Positions 13,163 through 24,327 of a DNA stretch of 64,000 bases are shown here, one piece after another. The position numbers and the translations under genes are program-made. Position 1 is the first letter of the stretch; each line of letters opens with the position of its first letter. Location of the stretch: positions 56,467,673 through 56,531,672 of the forward strand of contig NC_090288.1 in the NCBI RefSeq assembly GCF_037392515.1, written 5' to 3'. The DNA comes from Haliotis asinina (lineage: Eukaryota; Mollusca; Gastropoda; Lepetellida; Haliotidae). Below the pieces are notes generated by a model, which searched no databases, was not told where the DNA came from, and saw only the letters and a list, made by a program, of their open reading frames with translations.

Positions 13163-14716
13163 CACAGCAAAAATAAGTTTGTTTCCGGAACACTGAAACC
13201 GAGAGGAAACGTCATGGAAACCAACATTTTCAGTTGGTTTCCAGGGAGTTTCCTATAGTTTCATTGTGGTTTTCATGCAACTGAAACTGCACCATTTCGG
13301 GATGGTTTCCAGTTCGTGTCATTACCCACTCCTCAAGCGGGATCCAGCTGGTTTCCATGTACGAGTTTATTGAAGGTTTCAACCTGGTTTCCATGCATGA
13401 GTTTACTGTAGGTTTCAACCCGGTTTCCGTGTTATAGTTTCCAACCTAGTTTCCATGAACTGAAACTTGCTCGTGCCGGTCCTTTACCCGGTCCTCCAAA
13501 AAGAGGTTGTTTCATGTCTCACATGTAGCAAATCAGGTATTTTATTCAATTGCATAATGGTAAAAGGCTTCAGGATGACAAATAACAGAATATAACACAA
13601 ATTCATTGAAACTTTACTTATTCAACAATCTGTTTGTAAACAAATAATATTCGGAATATTCAAATTAGTAAATGAAATAAAAGCAAGGTAATAATTAGCA
13701 GTGAGTATACACAAATGCTATGAATAACAAGCCCGTACACAACTCAATGATCCAATAAGTCATAATTAATATATAATAAAAGTTTGAGGAATGTATCTAT
13801 GCAGAGTCAACTCACCTTTTATTCTTGTATATAGATATCACTGTTTTATTATTTCTTTTCAGATAAAGAAAGCGTTTGATCCTCAATTTGACAAAGCTGA
13901 CAACCGAAACCTGGACTTGCCTCATTCATTTATTCATTTATAGTCATTTTTCCTTTACTTCACCATTGCATGGTATGTTTAGTACGGTTATTGTGAAGTT
14001 TGTGTGCATGGTAGTTGGAATATGATATGATACTTCATTACATCATGAATAAACAAGAATGTGAAGAAACGTTTGAATGTGTATCGTTTGTTCTTGTATC
14101 ATTAGTTTGAAGAAACATTTTAAAATTCTGATATCCACCGAATGATGCGTCAACAAGTTACTTTTGTCTTGTTCATCTAAGCAGTGGTGATATGAATCTG
14201 CTATTCTTTCCCCAGGCACATTGAGATTGAATTATAAGACCTCATGAATATTCCAAGTTCAAAACTAAGTTTCAGTCAGGAATGGAAACCAGCAGTATAC
14301 ACATGACCATATAGTTTCGTGTCAGTTTTCATCTCCATTGTGGATTCTATTTGGAAACTAGGTCACCCAGTTTCAATGAATGGATACCACCTGGATGTCA
14401 GGATGGCAAACAATTGCACATTTTATGTCACTTAGTTCTAAAGAGCGCAATGGAAACCAACATGAAACTACATTTTCTGCTTTTATGTTGGTTTCCATTT
14501 AATGAGATCTGAGAATTGCAAATTCCAGATATGGAAACCAACAAGAAACCCCCGAACTTGTTTCATTTTGGTTTCCATTTACAGAATCACAGAATCCAAA
14601 ATGGAATCCAGTTGGAAACTCAGTGAGTTTCGGGGAATGGAAACCAACTGGATTCCGCAATTAGACACATTACGGATGGTTTCCAGTTTTCTGGAAACCA
14701 AGTCATTTTTGCAGTG
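13163..14716. mobile_element. CMC (CACTA/EnSpm-like) non-autonomous element, 1.55 kb
   Basis: The left end reads CACAGCAAAAATAAGTTTG. The inverted right end reads CACTGCAAAAATGACTTGG. Both continue into GTTTCC-x-GAA-x-ACTG-x-AACC. Three bases (TAT at 13160-13162 and 14717-14719) flank it as a target duplication. Both ends carry many subterminal copies of GGTTTCCA/TGGAAACC, while the middle is plain AT-rich DNA with no transposase. CACTG termini, a 3-bp duplication and subterminal repeats are characteristic of the CMC superfamily. Assignment to a family within it is inference. Confidence 0.75.
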
Positions 14717-15312
14717 TATGGTGGTGCAAATCTCTCCTTTTGCGGTTTGGCGGTCACTGAAGTGACTTTCCTCTCCTTAAAGGACCTATGCGCTCTCTGT
14801 GAAAATGATGATGGACTAGTAGCTGATGCCTGTGATGATGACGGTGGAATGCTCGCGGATGCCTGTGGTCATGAAGATGATGGTGGAATGCCAGCTGATG
14901 TCTGCACTGATTCTGATCCTGATCTTGTACAGCAGTATAGATGTTAGCCGGTGAGACCTACATGTCAGGATATGCATGATTGCAGAGAGGATAGATGCCA
15001 GATTTTCTGAATGCTGATGTTACTTTTTAGTTAGGAGAGAGGTTTAGTAACAAGTAACAAGTATGGTTTAGCTGTGATCTTCATTCCTGGATTCCGTTGA
15101 AGAAAGAGCTGGCATTCTCTGTTGTACATACATTTAAAATGTATGCTGTCCAAATACAGCAACATCCAGTGGTTGTGTTAGGTGTGTGAGGTGGCAGCAG
15201 GAATAAAATGATGTTGTGCATTTTAGCCCACTGCACTAGCGTCAAATAAACACGTGGTCTATGGCCGTCAAAGAGAAGAAGTAGTTTGGGTCCTGACGTA
15301 TCTGCCGCAATA

Positions 15313-15370
15313 CCTCTGTCTGTGTGTGTGCGCGTGTGTGTGTGTGCGTGTGTGCGTGTGTGCGTGTGTG
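15313..15370. repeat. GT/GC microsatellite
   Basis: An imperfect (TG)n tract with CG interruptions has expanded inside the decayed Tigger-like gene. Confidence 0.85.
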
Positions 15371-16029
15371 ATTTCCTACATCATTACCTCCTCCAGTGAT
15401 GGTTACTGCTGAGGACCTTGGTGACGTCACAACCCGTGGTTGACATGTAGCATCACATCACATCTTAGGTGGTGCGTGTTCAGTTGTCACACCCGTTTCA
15501 CCCAAGTTAAAGACACGTTCAGGCTTGTCATGTAAACCATGAAGCGTCGTGAAGGTGGCCAGCTCTCTGAGGTATGCAGAGAGGACTTCTTCAGATGCAT
15601 ATTGAATTCGCAACATTGAGAGTTTTTGAGGTTTCGCCAGCGTCTCAGGAAACCATAAAACCAGTTGTCACTCACAGGTTTGTCAGTTGGTGTTCTTTTA
15701 TCTTGAGTGACTGCGAAGTCTGCAGCAAGATATTGTACATTAAGTTTGGTGTACCCATAGCCTATAGAAGACATGCATTTAACATGTTCAAATAACTGTT
15801 CTCTTCATGGGAGAGAAGGGAACTAACTGTCCTCTTCATGGGAGAGAAGGGAATCTCCACCCGGCTGTGCACCAACTACAACATTACCCCTTGTTCTGTC
15901 CCTGAGAGCTGACTCCGGAACACAATACGGGCGCGCAGCACGATAAACTGACATCCCAGTCTGGGAGGCAGCAAATGCTTGTTGCAAACTAACAGGATCA
16001 TACTGTCGTCTTGCTTTAGCAGGAAAATT

Positions 16030-17000
16030 GAGTTTTCACTTAGCTTTGCGAAAATCCTGAAAAAATATTACTTTTAAATTGAAATTATTATTTCAAAAAT
16101 GATATCTTTTTTAAAACATTTGAATAAAAAAGAGAAAAGAATATTTCAGAAAATTTTCATTTTCATTGTAATGTTCTTTATACTTCATATCTTGTTTGAT
16201 TTTATACTTTAGACATGATTTCAACCATATTTCAATGCAAAATATGATGTTAAATAATGAATTTGAATAAATAACCATGTGTACAAGAGTACAATAAATT
16301 GTTTCTTAATTTCTATTTTGTTTGAGCGTGCAAATTCGTTTTCATTGATCAGGGATCATTTTACATTTTCTTTCCTTATTTGAATTACAACTTTTGGCAT
16401 CCACCGTCAGATTAATACAGCTCCTAACGTCACTTCCGTTACCTTATATGGCATCAATAAGGTGCAGGCGACCTAGTTCAGATCAAGTGGGAAGGGTCAT
16501 TAACGACACGTAAATATCATTGCATGTATTTCATGGATGGGGTTGAAACAGATTCCAAAAGATTCCAGAATTTAATGTTAATATTTCTCCTGGATAATAC
16601 GTACGAAGATTTGATACATCGTTGCCGGCTCGTTGTCGTGTTGTCGCAACGGAAATACACACAGACTGCTGGAGTATATATCTGCCTCTCCGCAAACGCT
16701 TGATCTATATAACCGCTGCCTGACCGCTCGCTGTGTTAAGATCTGCATAACTGTTTCTCACATCAAGACTTCGCGGAGTTGACAATATATTTGTGACCCA
16801 TTACTGTTGATTTGACTCATTTGTATTGTACATGAAACCTCTATTGTGAATCTCAGAATTTTGATTTCTATCTGACTTTGTTTTTGCTGAATACAAACAT
16901 ATTGAAAATATTGTTTTTGTTGAATGCAAACATATTGCTTTGCTGGTTCTGAGGGGATTTCATGAACCTTTTGTCACGGCAAATTTTTAACCGTAACACT
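16030..17000. other. AT-rich gap, no gene seen
   Basis: Very AT-rich at 16030-16340. A short near-duplicate (AAACATATTG with flanks) occurs twice near 16890-16940. No coding evidence. Confidence 0.5.
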
Positions 17001-17009
17001 GGAATGGGA

Positions 17010-17096
17010 TGCACACCTTGCACCCATTAGGGAGTCGAACCCGGGTCTTTGACATGACGAGCGAACACTGTGACTTCTAGCCTACCCCACCGTCAC
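17010..17096 (-). mobile_element. SINE family 2 fragment (tRNA-like head)
   Basis: Plus strand GGGAGTCGAACCCGGGTC and CTAGCCTACCCCACCG are the inverted B-box and A-box of the tRNA-derived SINE family. Only the head remains; the shared tail is missing. Confidence 0.65.
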
Positions 17097-17492
17097 CGTA
17101 CCCTGTACATTCAGGTGTGTGTCCATCATTGTATGCATGGTGACAGATTAAACGCTGTACAGGTGAATGTCCCTTAGACATACCAGAACCATGTCAGTAA
17201 TTATGTTCCTTGTCAGTAATATGTCCATCCTCATAGATTTCACCGACACTTAAACGTGAAACGTCTTTCCCGGCGTTCCTTCATCGCAATATGAATGTAA
17301 GGCAGAGCAAAACCAAATTCACTCACTCACTCACTCAAGAGAAGAGTGCACACGGACAATGGAATGTTGACAGTGTTATGGAAATACATTTCAGGACATA
17401 AAGCTACGAACAGCGATTCACCCTGTCTACAGGGGTGATGACTTACAGTATTCATTGTTGCATCTCATTATTCACATACCGTACTTATATGA

Positions 17493-17762
17493 GTGAGTGA
17501 GTGAGTTTTAGTTTTACACCACACTCAGCAATATTCCAGCTATATGGCGGCGGTCTGTAAATAATCGAGTCTGGACCAGACAATCCAGTGATCAACAACA
17601 TGAGCATCGATCTGCGTACTTGGGAACCGATGACATGTGTCAACCAAGTCAGCTAGCCTGACCACTCGATCCCTTTAGTCGCCTCTTACGACAAGCTGAG
17701 TCGCCTTTAATAGCAAGCATGGGTTGCTGAAGGCCTATTCTACCCCGGAACCTTCACGGGTC
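17493..17762 (-). mobile_element. SINE, family 1, full length
   Basis: Complete copy: the plus strand runs from (GTGA)n and TTTACACCACACTCAGCAAT to CCGGAACCTTCACGGG. It is flanked by a perfect 14-bp duplication, CCGTACTTATATGA, at 17479-17492 and 17763-17776. Confidence 0.92.
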
Positions 17763-18289
17763 CCGTACTTATATGAAAAACTAAGATTTACTCTCGAGAA
17801 ATAGAATGTAAACAATCACCCTCGAAAACGGCTAAAATCAAAACACACTATGTTTTCGATGGTGATGTAGTTGAGAAGGGCATCATATTTTGTGGTTTGG
17901 ACTGAAGTCATCACGTTTCGACGTGTATTATCGACCTGGTAATGTTCCGGTAGCGATTCCTTGTTAGAGCAAATCCAGTTTTCAATTTCCTACTTTGGCT
18001 GACGGTTTATGACAGTTGTTTAGGGTGTGTTCGCTATGATTATTCATGTCAGACTGTCTGGTATGTCTAGAGGCGGGACGATTATTACATTACAAGTTGA
18101 AGTAGTTTCGTGATGATGAACAATTAAGGAAATGCCATAAATAGTGCCAGGCCTATTCAAAACCTAAAAACGAAAACATCCTTTAGCTGCCACATTTATA
18201 CCCTTGCACTTGTCACACATACAGATCACTTGCCGTCGTCGCCCTTGCTTGATTTCCAGCCCCCACCCCCAACCCCCCAACCCCACCAC

Positions 18290-18575
18290 CGCCACCATAC
18301 CTTAGTATCTTATGTAATCAAACAACCATACAGACACTACATTATGGAATCAAACAACATACATGCAGTACTTTATGGATCACACAACCACGAACACAGT
18401 ACTTTATGGAATCACACAATCATACAGACAGTACCTTACGGACTCGCACAACCATGGAAACAGTACCGTATGAAATCACACATCCATAGAGACAGTACCA
18501 TAGGGATTCACACAACCATGGAGACAGTACCTTATGGAATCAACAACCACACAGTATCTCATGGACCTGGTACCT
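18290..18575. repeat. 32-bp minisatellite, degenerate, unit A
   Basis: About eight or nine diverged copies of a 32-bp unit with the core GGAATCACACAATCATACAG then ACAGTACCTTAC. It lies 0.9 kb before gene A. Related arrays stand before gene B (23.35 kb) and before the dead third unit (53.0 kb). Confidence 0.75.
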
Positions 18576-18668
18576 CATGAACAATATAATACCAGTCTGG
18601 TATTCATTGATCAACTTACTAAGGGACCATGGGACCGAACAAAGGTGTTTATCAAATACAAAACATTC

Positions 18669-18913
18669 CGCTTCAGCAACCCATGCTTGCCTTGAAAGGC
18701 GACTGTGCTTTTTGTAAGAGGTGACAAACGGGTTTGGGTGTTCATGCTTGCTGACTTGGTTGACATATGTCGTCGGTTTCCATTTCTGCAGATCGATGTT
18801 CGTACTGTTGATCACTGGATTGTCTGGTCCAGACCCGATTATTTACAGACCGCAGCCATATAGCTGGAATAGTGATTGTTGCGGCGTAAAACTAAACCCG
18901 CTCACTAACTCAC
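18669..18913 (+). mobile_element. SINE, family 1
   Basis: Plus-oriented copy starting TTCAGCAACCCATGCTTGCC, passing GTTGATCACTGGATTGTCTG, and ending GCGGCGTAAAACTAAACCCG then a CTCACTAACTCAC tail. A 12-bp duplication TACAAAACATTC lies at 18657-18668 and 18914-18925. The 5' end is slightly truncated. Confidence 0.88.
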
Positions 18914-18945
18914 TACAAAACATTCAGCAACTATATAGCGAGCAA

Positions 18946-19160
18946 ACAGTTCCACGACTGTTGCTTTAAGGCGCGTGTAGATCAGTCGTTACCTGTTTAC
19001 AGTTCCACGACTGTTGCTTTAAGGCGCGTGTAGATCAGTCGTTACCTGTTTACAGTTCCACGACTGTTGCTTTAATCCGCGTGTAGATCAGTCGTTACCT
19101 GTTTACAGTTCCACGACTGTTGCTTTAAGGCGCGTGTAGATCAGTCGTTACCTGTTTACA
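18946..19160. repeat. 53-bp tandem repeat, 4 copies
   Basis: Four near-identical 53-bp units begin at 18946, 18999, 19052 and 19105. Each contains CCACGACTGTTGCTTTAAGG and GTGTAGATCAGTCGTTACC. The third has TCC for GGC. The array ends about 330 bp before the start of gene A, so it may influence the promoter. Confidence 0.9.
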
Positions 19161-19390
19161 ATGAGCTACAAAGAAAATGGAATTAACAGTATTAACTATG
19201 CGGGTTCGAACCATGGCTTATTGGAAGTGCCAAGGAAGATTTTCACTGAAAAGGTATGAAATGCAAGGTGTCGCTGTTTGAAACGCTAACATTTCCTCAT
19301 CGTAAACGTGACAAACGTAGCGTTCAAGAAAAAAAACCCTACTTTCCCTGTTAGTATTTTTAATGCTGTAAACATGTCACTTTATCACCC

Positions 19391-19399
19391 ATGTAAAAG
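19391..19399 (+). promoter_or_regulatory. degenerate TATA position of gene A
   Basis: ATGTAAAAG occupies the place where gene B has TATATAAAC, judged by matching flanks: CTGTTTGAAACGCTA upstream, and CAGG...CCTGTTG downstream. If the B box is functional, gene A has lost the consensus. Confidence 0.4.
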
Positions 19400-19485
19400 A
19401 CCCAGGAACCCCTGTTGTAGCACTAATTCTGTTGCATGAGTGCTGCCAAATCTTGTATTTAATTAGTGTGCAACACGTGTGCAAT

Positions 19486-21144
19486 ATGATGTTGAGTGTT
19501 TTAGTGTTCCTGAGTTTTGCCCTGTATACTGATGCCCTGTCATGCGCTAGCTGTAAAGGTGTTGCATGTCCTCTAATCATCTTACCTTGTAAGCCAACGG
19601 AATACGTGTACACGCCTTGCGGTTGTTGCCCACAATGTCCACTTGAGCTTGGACAACCCTGCGGAAGCTTGACACAAAGGTATTTGAGGTTGTTTTCGTT
19701 TAAGTACGATCTGTGAAATCCATTCCCGATACTTCTGTCCTCCAAAACCAGCACAGACGCGGACGCAATTCGTAACAGTGTTGCATTAATACATCTCCCG
19801 CTCCTCCCAGCGTACTCTCATCCTATTGGTTAGTGTGCAATGGTTGATTTAGTGTTTGCACTACGATAAACGTATTTGACTTATTCGCTGCAATTATTCG
19901 AATATGACAGATGTCATGGAATCAAAGGAACAACTGGTTCTTAGAGTTCAATGCAAGACACCAAAATGCACTACTATGACTTTCTACATATATACAATAT
20001 TGCGTGCCATGTGTATACTTTACTGCAGCGTGTGACATATGATGGAGTTTGTTTAGTTTTACGCTGGATTTAATATTATTTCAGCCACGTTACTGCTGAC
20101 CAGAACACGCTGAGGAGGTGACATACTGTACCTATGCCGGGAATCGAACCCGGGTCTACAGCGTAACGAGCGAACGCTTTTTAAAACTAGGCTACCTGAG
20201 GCCAATCATGTAGTGTGTTTATTGTATAATTTTACTTCACTACAGTGTATGACATTAGCTTCCTGGTTTACTTTACAACAGCTTCTCATATATCTTCACT
20301 GGTTTATTTTTATTTTACAACAGTGTGTGATATGCATATACTGGTTTGCTTATAAAAAGTAAACTCTACAAGAATGTGTGATATGTAGTTACTGATTAAC
20401 TTATATACAGTATACTTTACAACAATGTGACATGTATTTACTGGTTTACTTATATACTTTACAACAATGTGTGACATGTATTCAGTGGTTAACTTACACA
20501 CAGTATCCTTTACAACAGTTTGTGATTTGTATTTACTGGTTTACTTATATTTCACAACAACCTGTGGTGTGTTTACTGAATATGTATAGCGGTCACAAAT
20601 ATTCAATACTATAGTATCGGTCAAAACAAACACTTCAGTTGACTAATCTCTACCAAACCCTTATTTAGTCATGGAAACTGACTGTTTGTCAGAGTTTGAT
20701 AAAAACTGTAGCTCTACTGCAAAATGCCACTTTGGACGTTGACTGGTGTTTCGTCTCAAATTCGAAGCAAAATCACAGATGTTACAAGACTTGGGTTCTA
20801 CAGTTTCTGGAAACACAAACATTGTTACAATTCTAACAGATAATCTATTCTGTAAATGCGATTCTTGGATTCGAACCATGACTACCATGACTGAGGGGGG
20901 CGTAGAACAGGGAGAATATACACCAAAATACCAGCATCTACCTATCTCCAACCCAAAAAATGCCATTTGCACGTTCACACATCTGTTATGCACAAACAAT
21001 ATAATGACACCGATTTGTTACAGATGCCAGTTTGATCTTTGGTGCTTCAGGCGTAATGGGAACAAGATAGAAGCGTACAAGAACGTGCCATGGTATCTCA
21101 GTTTCAAGGGGGTGTGCGCCAGGATTGACGTCTGTACAAGCTAA
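19486..21144 (+). CDS. gene A: perlustrin-like IGFBP-N nacre protein (2 coding exons)
   Basis: Exon 1 is 19486-19679 (phase 2, donor GTATTT). Exon 2 is 21024-21144, after acceptor TTTGTTACAG. A 3' UTR exon begins at 21744 after TTATTTATTTTCAG. The ATGATG start matches gene B; an ATG at 19432 lacks support. The 104-aa product has a 17-residue signal peptide, leaving an 87-residue mature chain that begins LSCASC. It holds CGCCPQCPLELGQPCGSL, CQFDLWC and FKGVC: the 12 cysteines of the IGFBP N-terminal domain plus a 13th near the end (ARIDVCTS). From memory this matches abalone nacre perlustrin, which binds IGFs, apart from the last three residues. The poly(A) signal is a degenerate AATGAA at 21825. 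The likely site of action is the extracellular shell matrix. Confidence 0.9.
20045..20200 (-). mobile_element. SINE, family 2, in intron 1 of gene A
   Basis: Plus strand TTTAGTTTTACGCTGGATTT to GGGAATCGAACCCGGGTCTA and ACGAGCGAACGCTTTTTAAA. This is the complete tRNA-derived family in minus orientation, fairly diverged. No clean target duplication. Confidence 0.75.
20205..20600. repeat. AT-rich degenerate tandem repeat in intron 1 of gene A
   Basis: A unit of roughly 40-50 bp with the words TTTACAACAGTGTGTGATAT and GTATTTACTGGTTTACTTAT recurs about eight times with drift. The same type of unit is found at 24.78-24.92, 28.8-29.26 and 55.5-55.73 kb, always in the perlustrin units. Confidence 0.65.
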
Positions 21145-21171
21145 AACTCTCAAGGTCAGCATCGATGTAAA

Positions 21172-21240
21172 GTGAGTGAGTGCTTGAGTTAGTTACTTTT
21201 ACGCCGCTTTTGACAGCATTCCGGAAATATTAAGCTGGTG
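21172..21240 (-). mobile_element. SINE tail abutting the exon 2 donor of gene A
   Basis: GTGAGTGAGTGCTTGAGTTAG then TTTTACGCCGCTTTTGACAG is the inverted SINE tail. It starts exactly at the point where exon 2 should end, so the SINE supplies the GT of the predicted donor. Confidence 0.6.
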
Positions 21241-21647
21241 ACAACAAAATTTGTTTCGCACACTGAACCGTTGTTGGCACTCGTTGGATGTTGCGGAAAG
21301 GGGCGAGTATAGACGAATGACATTAAACATGTATAAGACAAAATGTTATGGATGTCAACGTCTTCTTTATGCTTTACACAACGTTTCTTGGCTAGTCCTT
21401 GCCCATTCGTCAGGCGGATGCTAACAAATGACAATGATTTGAATGGGTTTTTTCTAATAAACATGTCGCCATCTTTGTTCGCTTGGCGAGTCAGCTGGGA
21501 GGATAGTTCGCGGGCGCTCGCGATTCTGAACACGCCTCTGGCTTGTCACCAGGACAAGTGCTTTTGCACATAGCTTTGAGAATTATGCTTTGTCGAAATA
21601 GACAGGGCATGACTCCACGTGGAAAATATGAAGTGTATGTATGTACA

Positions 21648-21692
21648 TGAATGAATGAATGAATGAATGAATGAATGAATGAAGAGAAGGGA
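21648..21692. repeat. (AATG)n microsatellite
   Basis: About ten copies of GAAT/AATG in intron 2 of gene A. Confidence 0.9.
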
Positions 21693-21743
21693 CATATACA
21701 CAGCAGCTGGGTTTGAGTATCGGCTTTACTTATTTATTTTCAG

Positions 21744-21850
21744 AAACTGCTTCTGATCACAAGGAAACAGATAGGAGGCACTATTTAAAACAGTCATTCA
21801 TTTATGCAAAATGTGCTCTGTGTAAATGAATTACGTTAGCTTCGGAAAAT
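21744..21850 (+). other. 3' UTR exon of gene A
   Basis: It begins AAACTGCTTCTGATCAC after a strong polypyrimidine acceptor. Gene B has the matching exon at 30283, after the equivalent acceptor. The likely end is about 20 bp after AATGAA (21825-21830), a non-canonical poly(A) signal. Confidence 0.6.
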
Positions 21851-22190
21851 GACTGACGCCCCTGTCATGGAAGAGCTGTCTAAATGCAGGAAGTGTTAGA
21901 CTATACGACGTTTTGTGGTCTTTCTGAAAACTTGATTATAGATTTTCATGGGCACGGTGATGCACCTGGAATATGCAATAGCACTCACAAACACTTGGAC
22001 TGATGCAGTCGCTATATTTGTCAGATACAGCAACATATAAATGAGTGATTTAATGATTCACGTGAGTTTGTTATATATGAAAAAGTAACTTGCTCCATGA
22101 CGTACTCGAAAGATGTCCGGTTGGAAAAACGGGAAGCAGTGTTTCATGGTCATATCCTTGAACCAAGGTTCATTCCAGTCACAGGATTAG

Positions 22191-22270
22191 TTGACTTTGC
22201 TGGCAATTTGGACACACATTTGTGTGTGCATTGACTTTGCTGGCAATTTGGACACACATTTGTGTGTGCA
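22191..22270. repeat. 40-bp direct duplication
   Basis: Two perfect consecutive copies of a 40-bp unit starting TTGACTTTGCTGGCAATTTG. It lies in the 3' flank of gene A. Confidence 0.92.
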
Positions 22271-22279
22271 GGGACATCT

Positions 22280-23345
22280 CGGAGAACCTATATACCAACA
22301 TTTACGTGTTCTTACACCAATGTAATTTGTTATAGAAATGTTACTATTTTCCTGTTTTGATTATTTCTAAAGTTTTATGATTAATCTTAAGACAGAAGTT
22401 CAAGAGGTACATTGCCTCTGAGAGTTGGATAATATGCGCTAATGTTTCACCCCGGGGCAAGGTCTGACAAAGTCACATTTATAGACTTTTTAAAAAAAAT
22501 AAGGTATATGTGTCGCAAGTCAGCTGAACTGACATAGACTTTGTGTACTTTTGTCTTTATCCGTTAACTCTGTCATGTTGATGAACAATAAGAATGACCG
22601 GAGCATATTTAGCAGCCTCCAGTGTCATTAATCTTACCTTGCACATACATGTCGTTTTCAATCAATGTACCACAGTTACAAGAGAGTCACATCTTTATGT
22701 TACCAGGTGGAAATGCCGAACTGTGGGAATTCGTTCGGAACTTTGTGTTGGTAGTATTTGGGCTGTTGCCTAACTCCTGGTTATGGTATGCATGTCTCCA
22801 CTGGTCCATTATCTACCTTAGTATGTTACGATTTTAGATGTACTGAAACTATCCAACATCACCGAATGCGAGAGCAGTTTGATGGGACAGTGAATAATAT
22901 TTTTGAAACATTGAATGACACATGCAATTGTATCATATTTGTAATGTATCAATGCTCAAGATGTCCACCACTGGACTGCTTGTGGTCCAGGTTGTTTACA
23001 GAGCACTGTCTTATACCTGGAATAGTGTTTTGTGCGGCGTCAAACAAACGAACATAGGAACGGGAGCGAAAGGAGCGAACGGATGATAGAACGAAGGAAA
23101 GAAGGAACGAGCGAATGATGGAAGAAAAGAAGTTCATAGGCTGCTCTTTTGTGAGGTCACGTCAACAAAGTAGACAAGAATCCATACCGTCTTTGAAAGC
23201 TGCCTTATGATTGGTACCAGAACCACTCCATTTCACAGTGAATCGTTAACGTTGTGTTGAGGTGTCCGTATCTGGGAGTCGTATGGATGATTATCCTATT
23301 TGCCTTGTAGCTATTGCTTGGATGTTATATACATGGTGTTGGTGT
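22280..23345. other. spacer between units A and B; SINE fragment only
   Basis: No gene. A worn plus-oriented family 1 SINE piece lies at about 22965-23045 (TGGTCCAGGTTGTTTACAGA to GTGCGGCGTCAAACAAAC). It is followed by a GAAC/GAAG-rich low-complexity stretch to about 23130. Confidence 0.45.
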
Positions 23346-23354
23346 CTGGTGAAA

Positions 23355-23880
23355 ATCACACAGACAATACCGTTTAGCACAACCACACGGACAGCTCCTA
23401 ATGGAATTTCACTGCCACACAGCCAGTGTCTTATGGTATAACACTGCCACATGGTACATTATGGAATAACATTGCCACACAGACAGTATCGTATGGAATA
23501 ACAATGCACACATATTGTATTTTATGGATTAACACTGTTACACAGACAGTATCTTATGGATTAACACTGTTACACAGACAGTATCTTATGGATTAATACG
23601 AACACTCACAGTACCTTACGGAATAACACAATCACACAGATAGTACCTTATGGAATAACACTGCCACACAGAGGGTATCTTATGGAATAAAACTTCCATA
23701 CAGGCAGTATCTTATGTACCAACGCTGTCACAGAAACAGTACTGCTTGGATACACTCTACATTGAGTACCACACAAAGCGCCACAGAGAACCAGCCATAC
23801 AGTATGTCATGCAAAACAATGATATAGAGTAGCTCATGGAATCACGTTTATGGAACGCTGCCACATGGACTGTACTAAAC
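23355..23880. repeat. 32-bp minisatellite, unit B
   Basis: About 15 diverged copies of a 32-bp unit with the core GGAATAACACTGCCACACAG then ACAGTATCTTAT. It ends about 0.45 kb before gene B. Its consensus is clearly related to the homogeneous array at 53.0-54.3 kb. Confidence 0.8.
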
Positions 23881-24236
23881 AAAAGACGTTAAAGTGTAAA
23901 GTGTTCCGAAACAAAGCGTAGCAAATAAATGGTTCTTAAGAGAGCAGGTACGTACTGTATTCAAAACGGTTTACAATGGGCCTAATTGTGTTTCCTTAAA
24001 AACTAGCCGCACTGCTTAAGTGGAAGATTTAAACTGGATGATGAGGTAGGACAACTGTCATTTATAAGGCATCAAATGTAAAGTGAGCTGTCAAATGTAA
24101 ACTGATGTGTCTCTGTTTGAAACGCTATTTCCTTGAACATGCCAAACAGGCAGTTCCAGAGAACTTTTCTCGTATCAAGAATAGAATTTTAAGCTATAAA
24201 ACACGTCTCTCTAATCCCCGCCATGCCTCGAACGCC

Positions 24237-24244
24237 TATATAAA
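24237..24244 (+). promoter_or_regulatory. TATA box of gene B
   Basis: TATATAAA stands 91 bp before the start codon, which would leave a 5' UTR of roughly 60 bp. A second candidate, TATAAAA, is at 24195-24201. Assignment rests on spacing and on the matching flanks in gene A. Confidence 0.55.
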
Positions 24245-24327
24245 CAATGCAGGTACCCGTTTTGTAATAATCCTGTTGCAGGGGTTGGACAAGTGTTGTA
24301 ATCAACTCGTGTAAGACAGTCTGCAGT

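Larger units (their letters stand above)
12785..16020 (-). pseudogene. decayed pogo/Tigger-like (CENP-B type) transposase, interrupted
   Basis: Conserved blocks occur in order along the minus strand. A helix-turn-helix region (LQQAFAASQTGMSVYRAAR, about 15.88-16.01 kb) comes first. Next is a CENP-B-type block (DKPVSDNWFYGFLRRWRNLK, about 15.6-15.7 kb), then AVTSPRSSAVTI near 15.42 kb. The third-Asp block QPLDVAVFG is near 15.16 kb and SAFRKSGIYPL near 15.01 kb. A Ser/Pro-rich tail follows (14.72-14.95 kb), then a Lys-rich segment (13.0-13.15 kb) and a PHD-like C-x2-C...W-x2-C-x2-C finger (12.80-12.95 kb). Stops, a tandem duplication (about 15803-15870), an expanded GT tract and a frameshift before the finger show it is dead. 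A CMC-like element is inserted in the tail. Confidence 0.75.
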
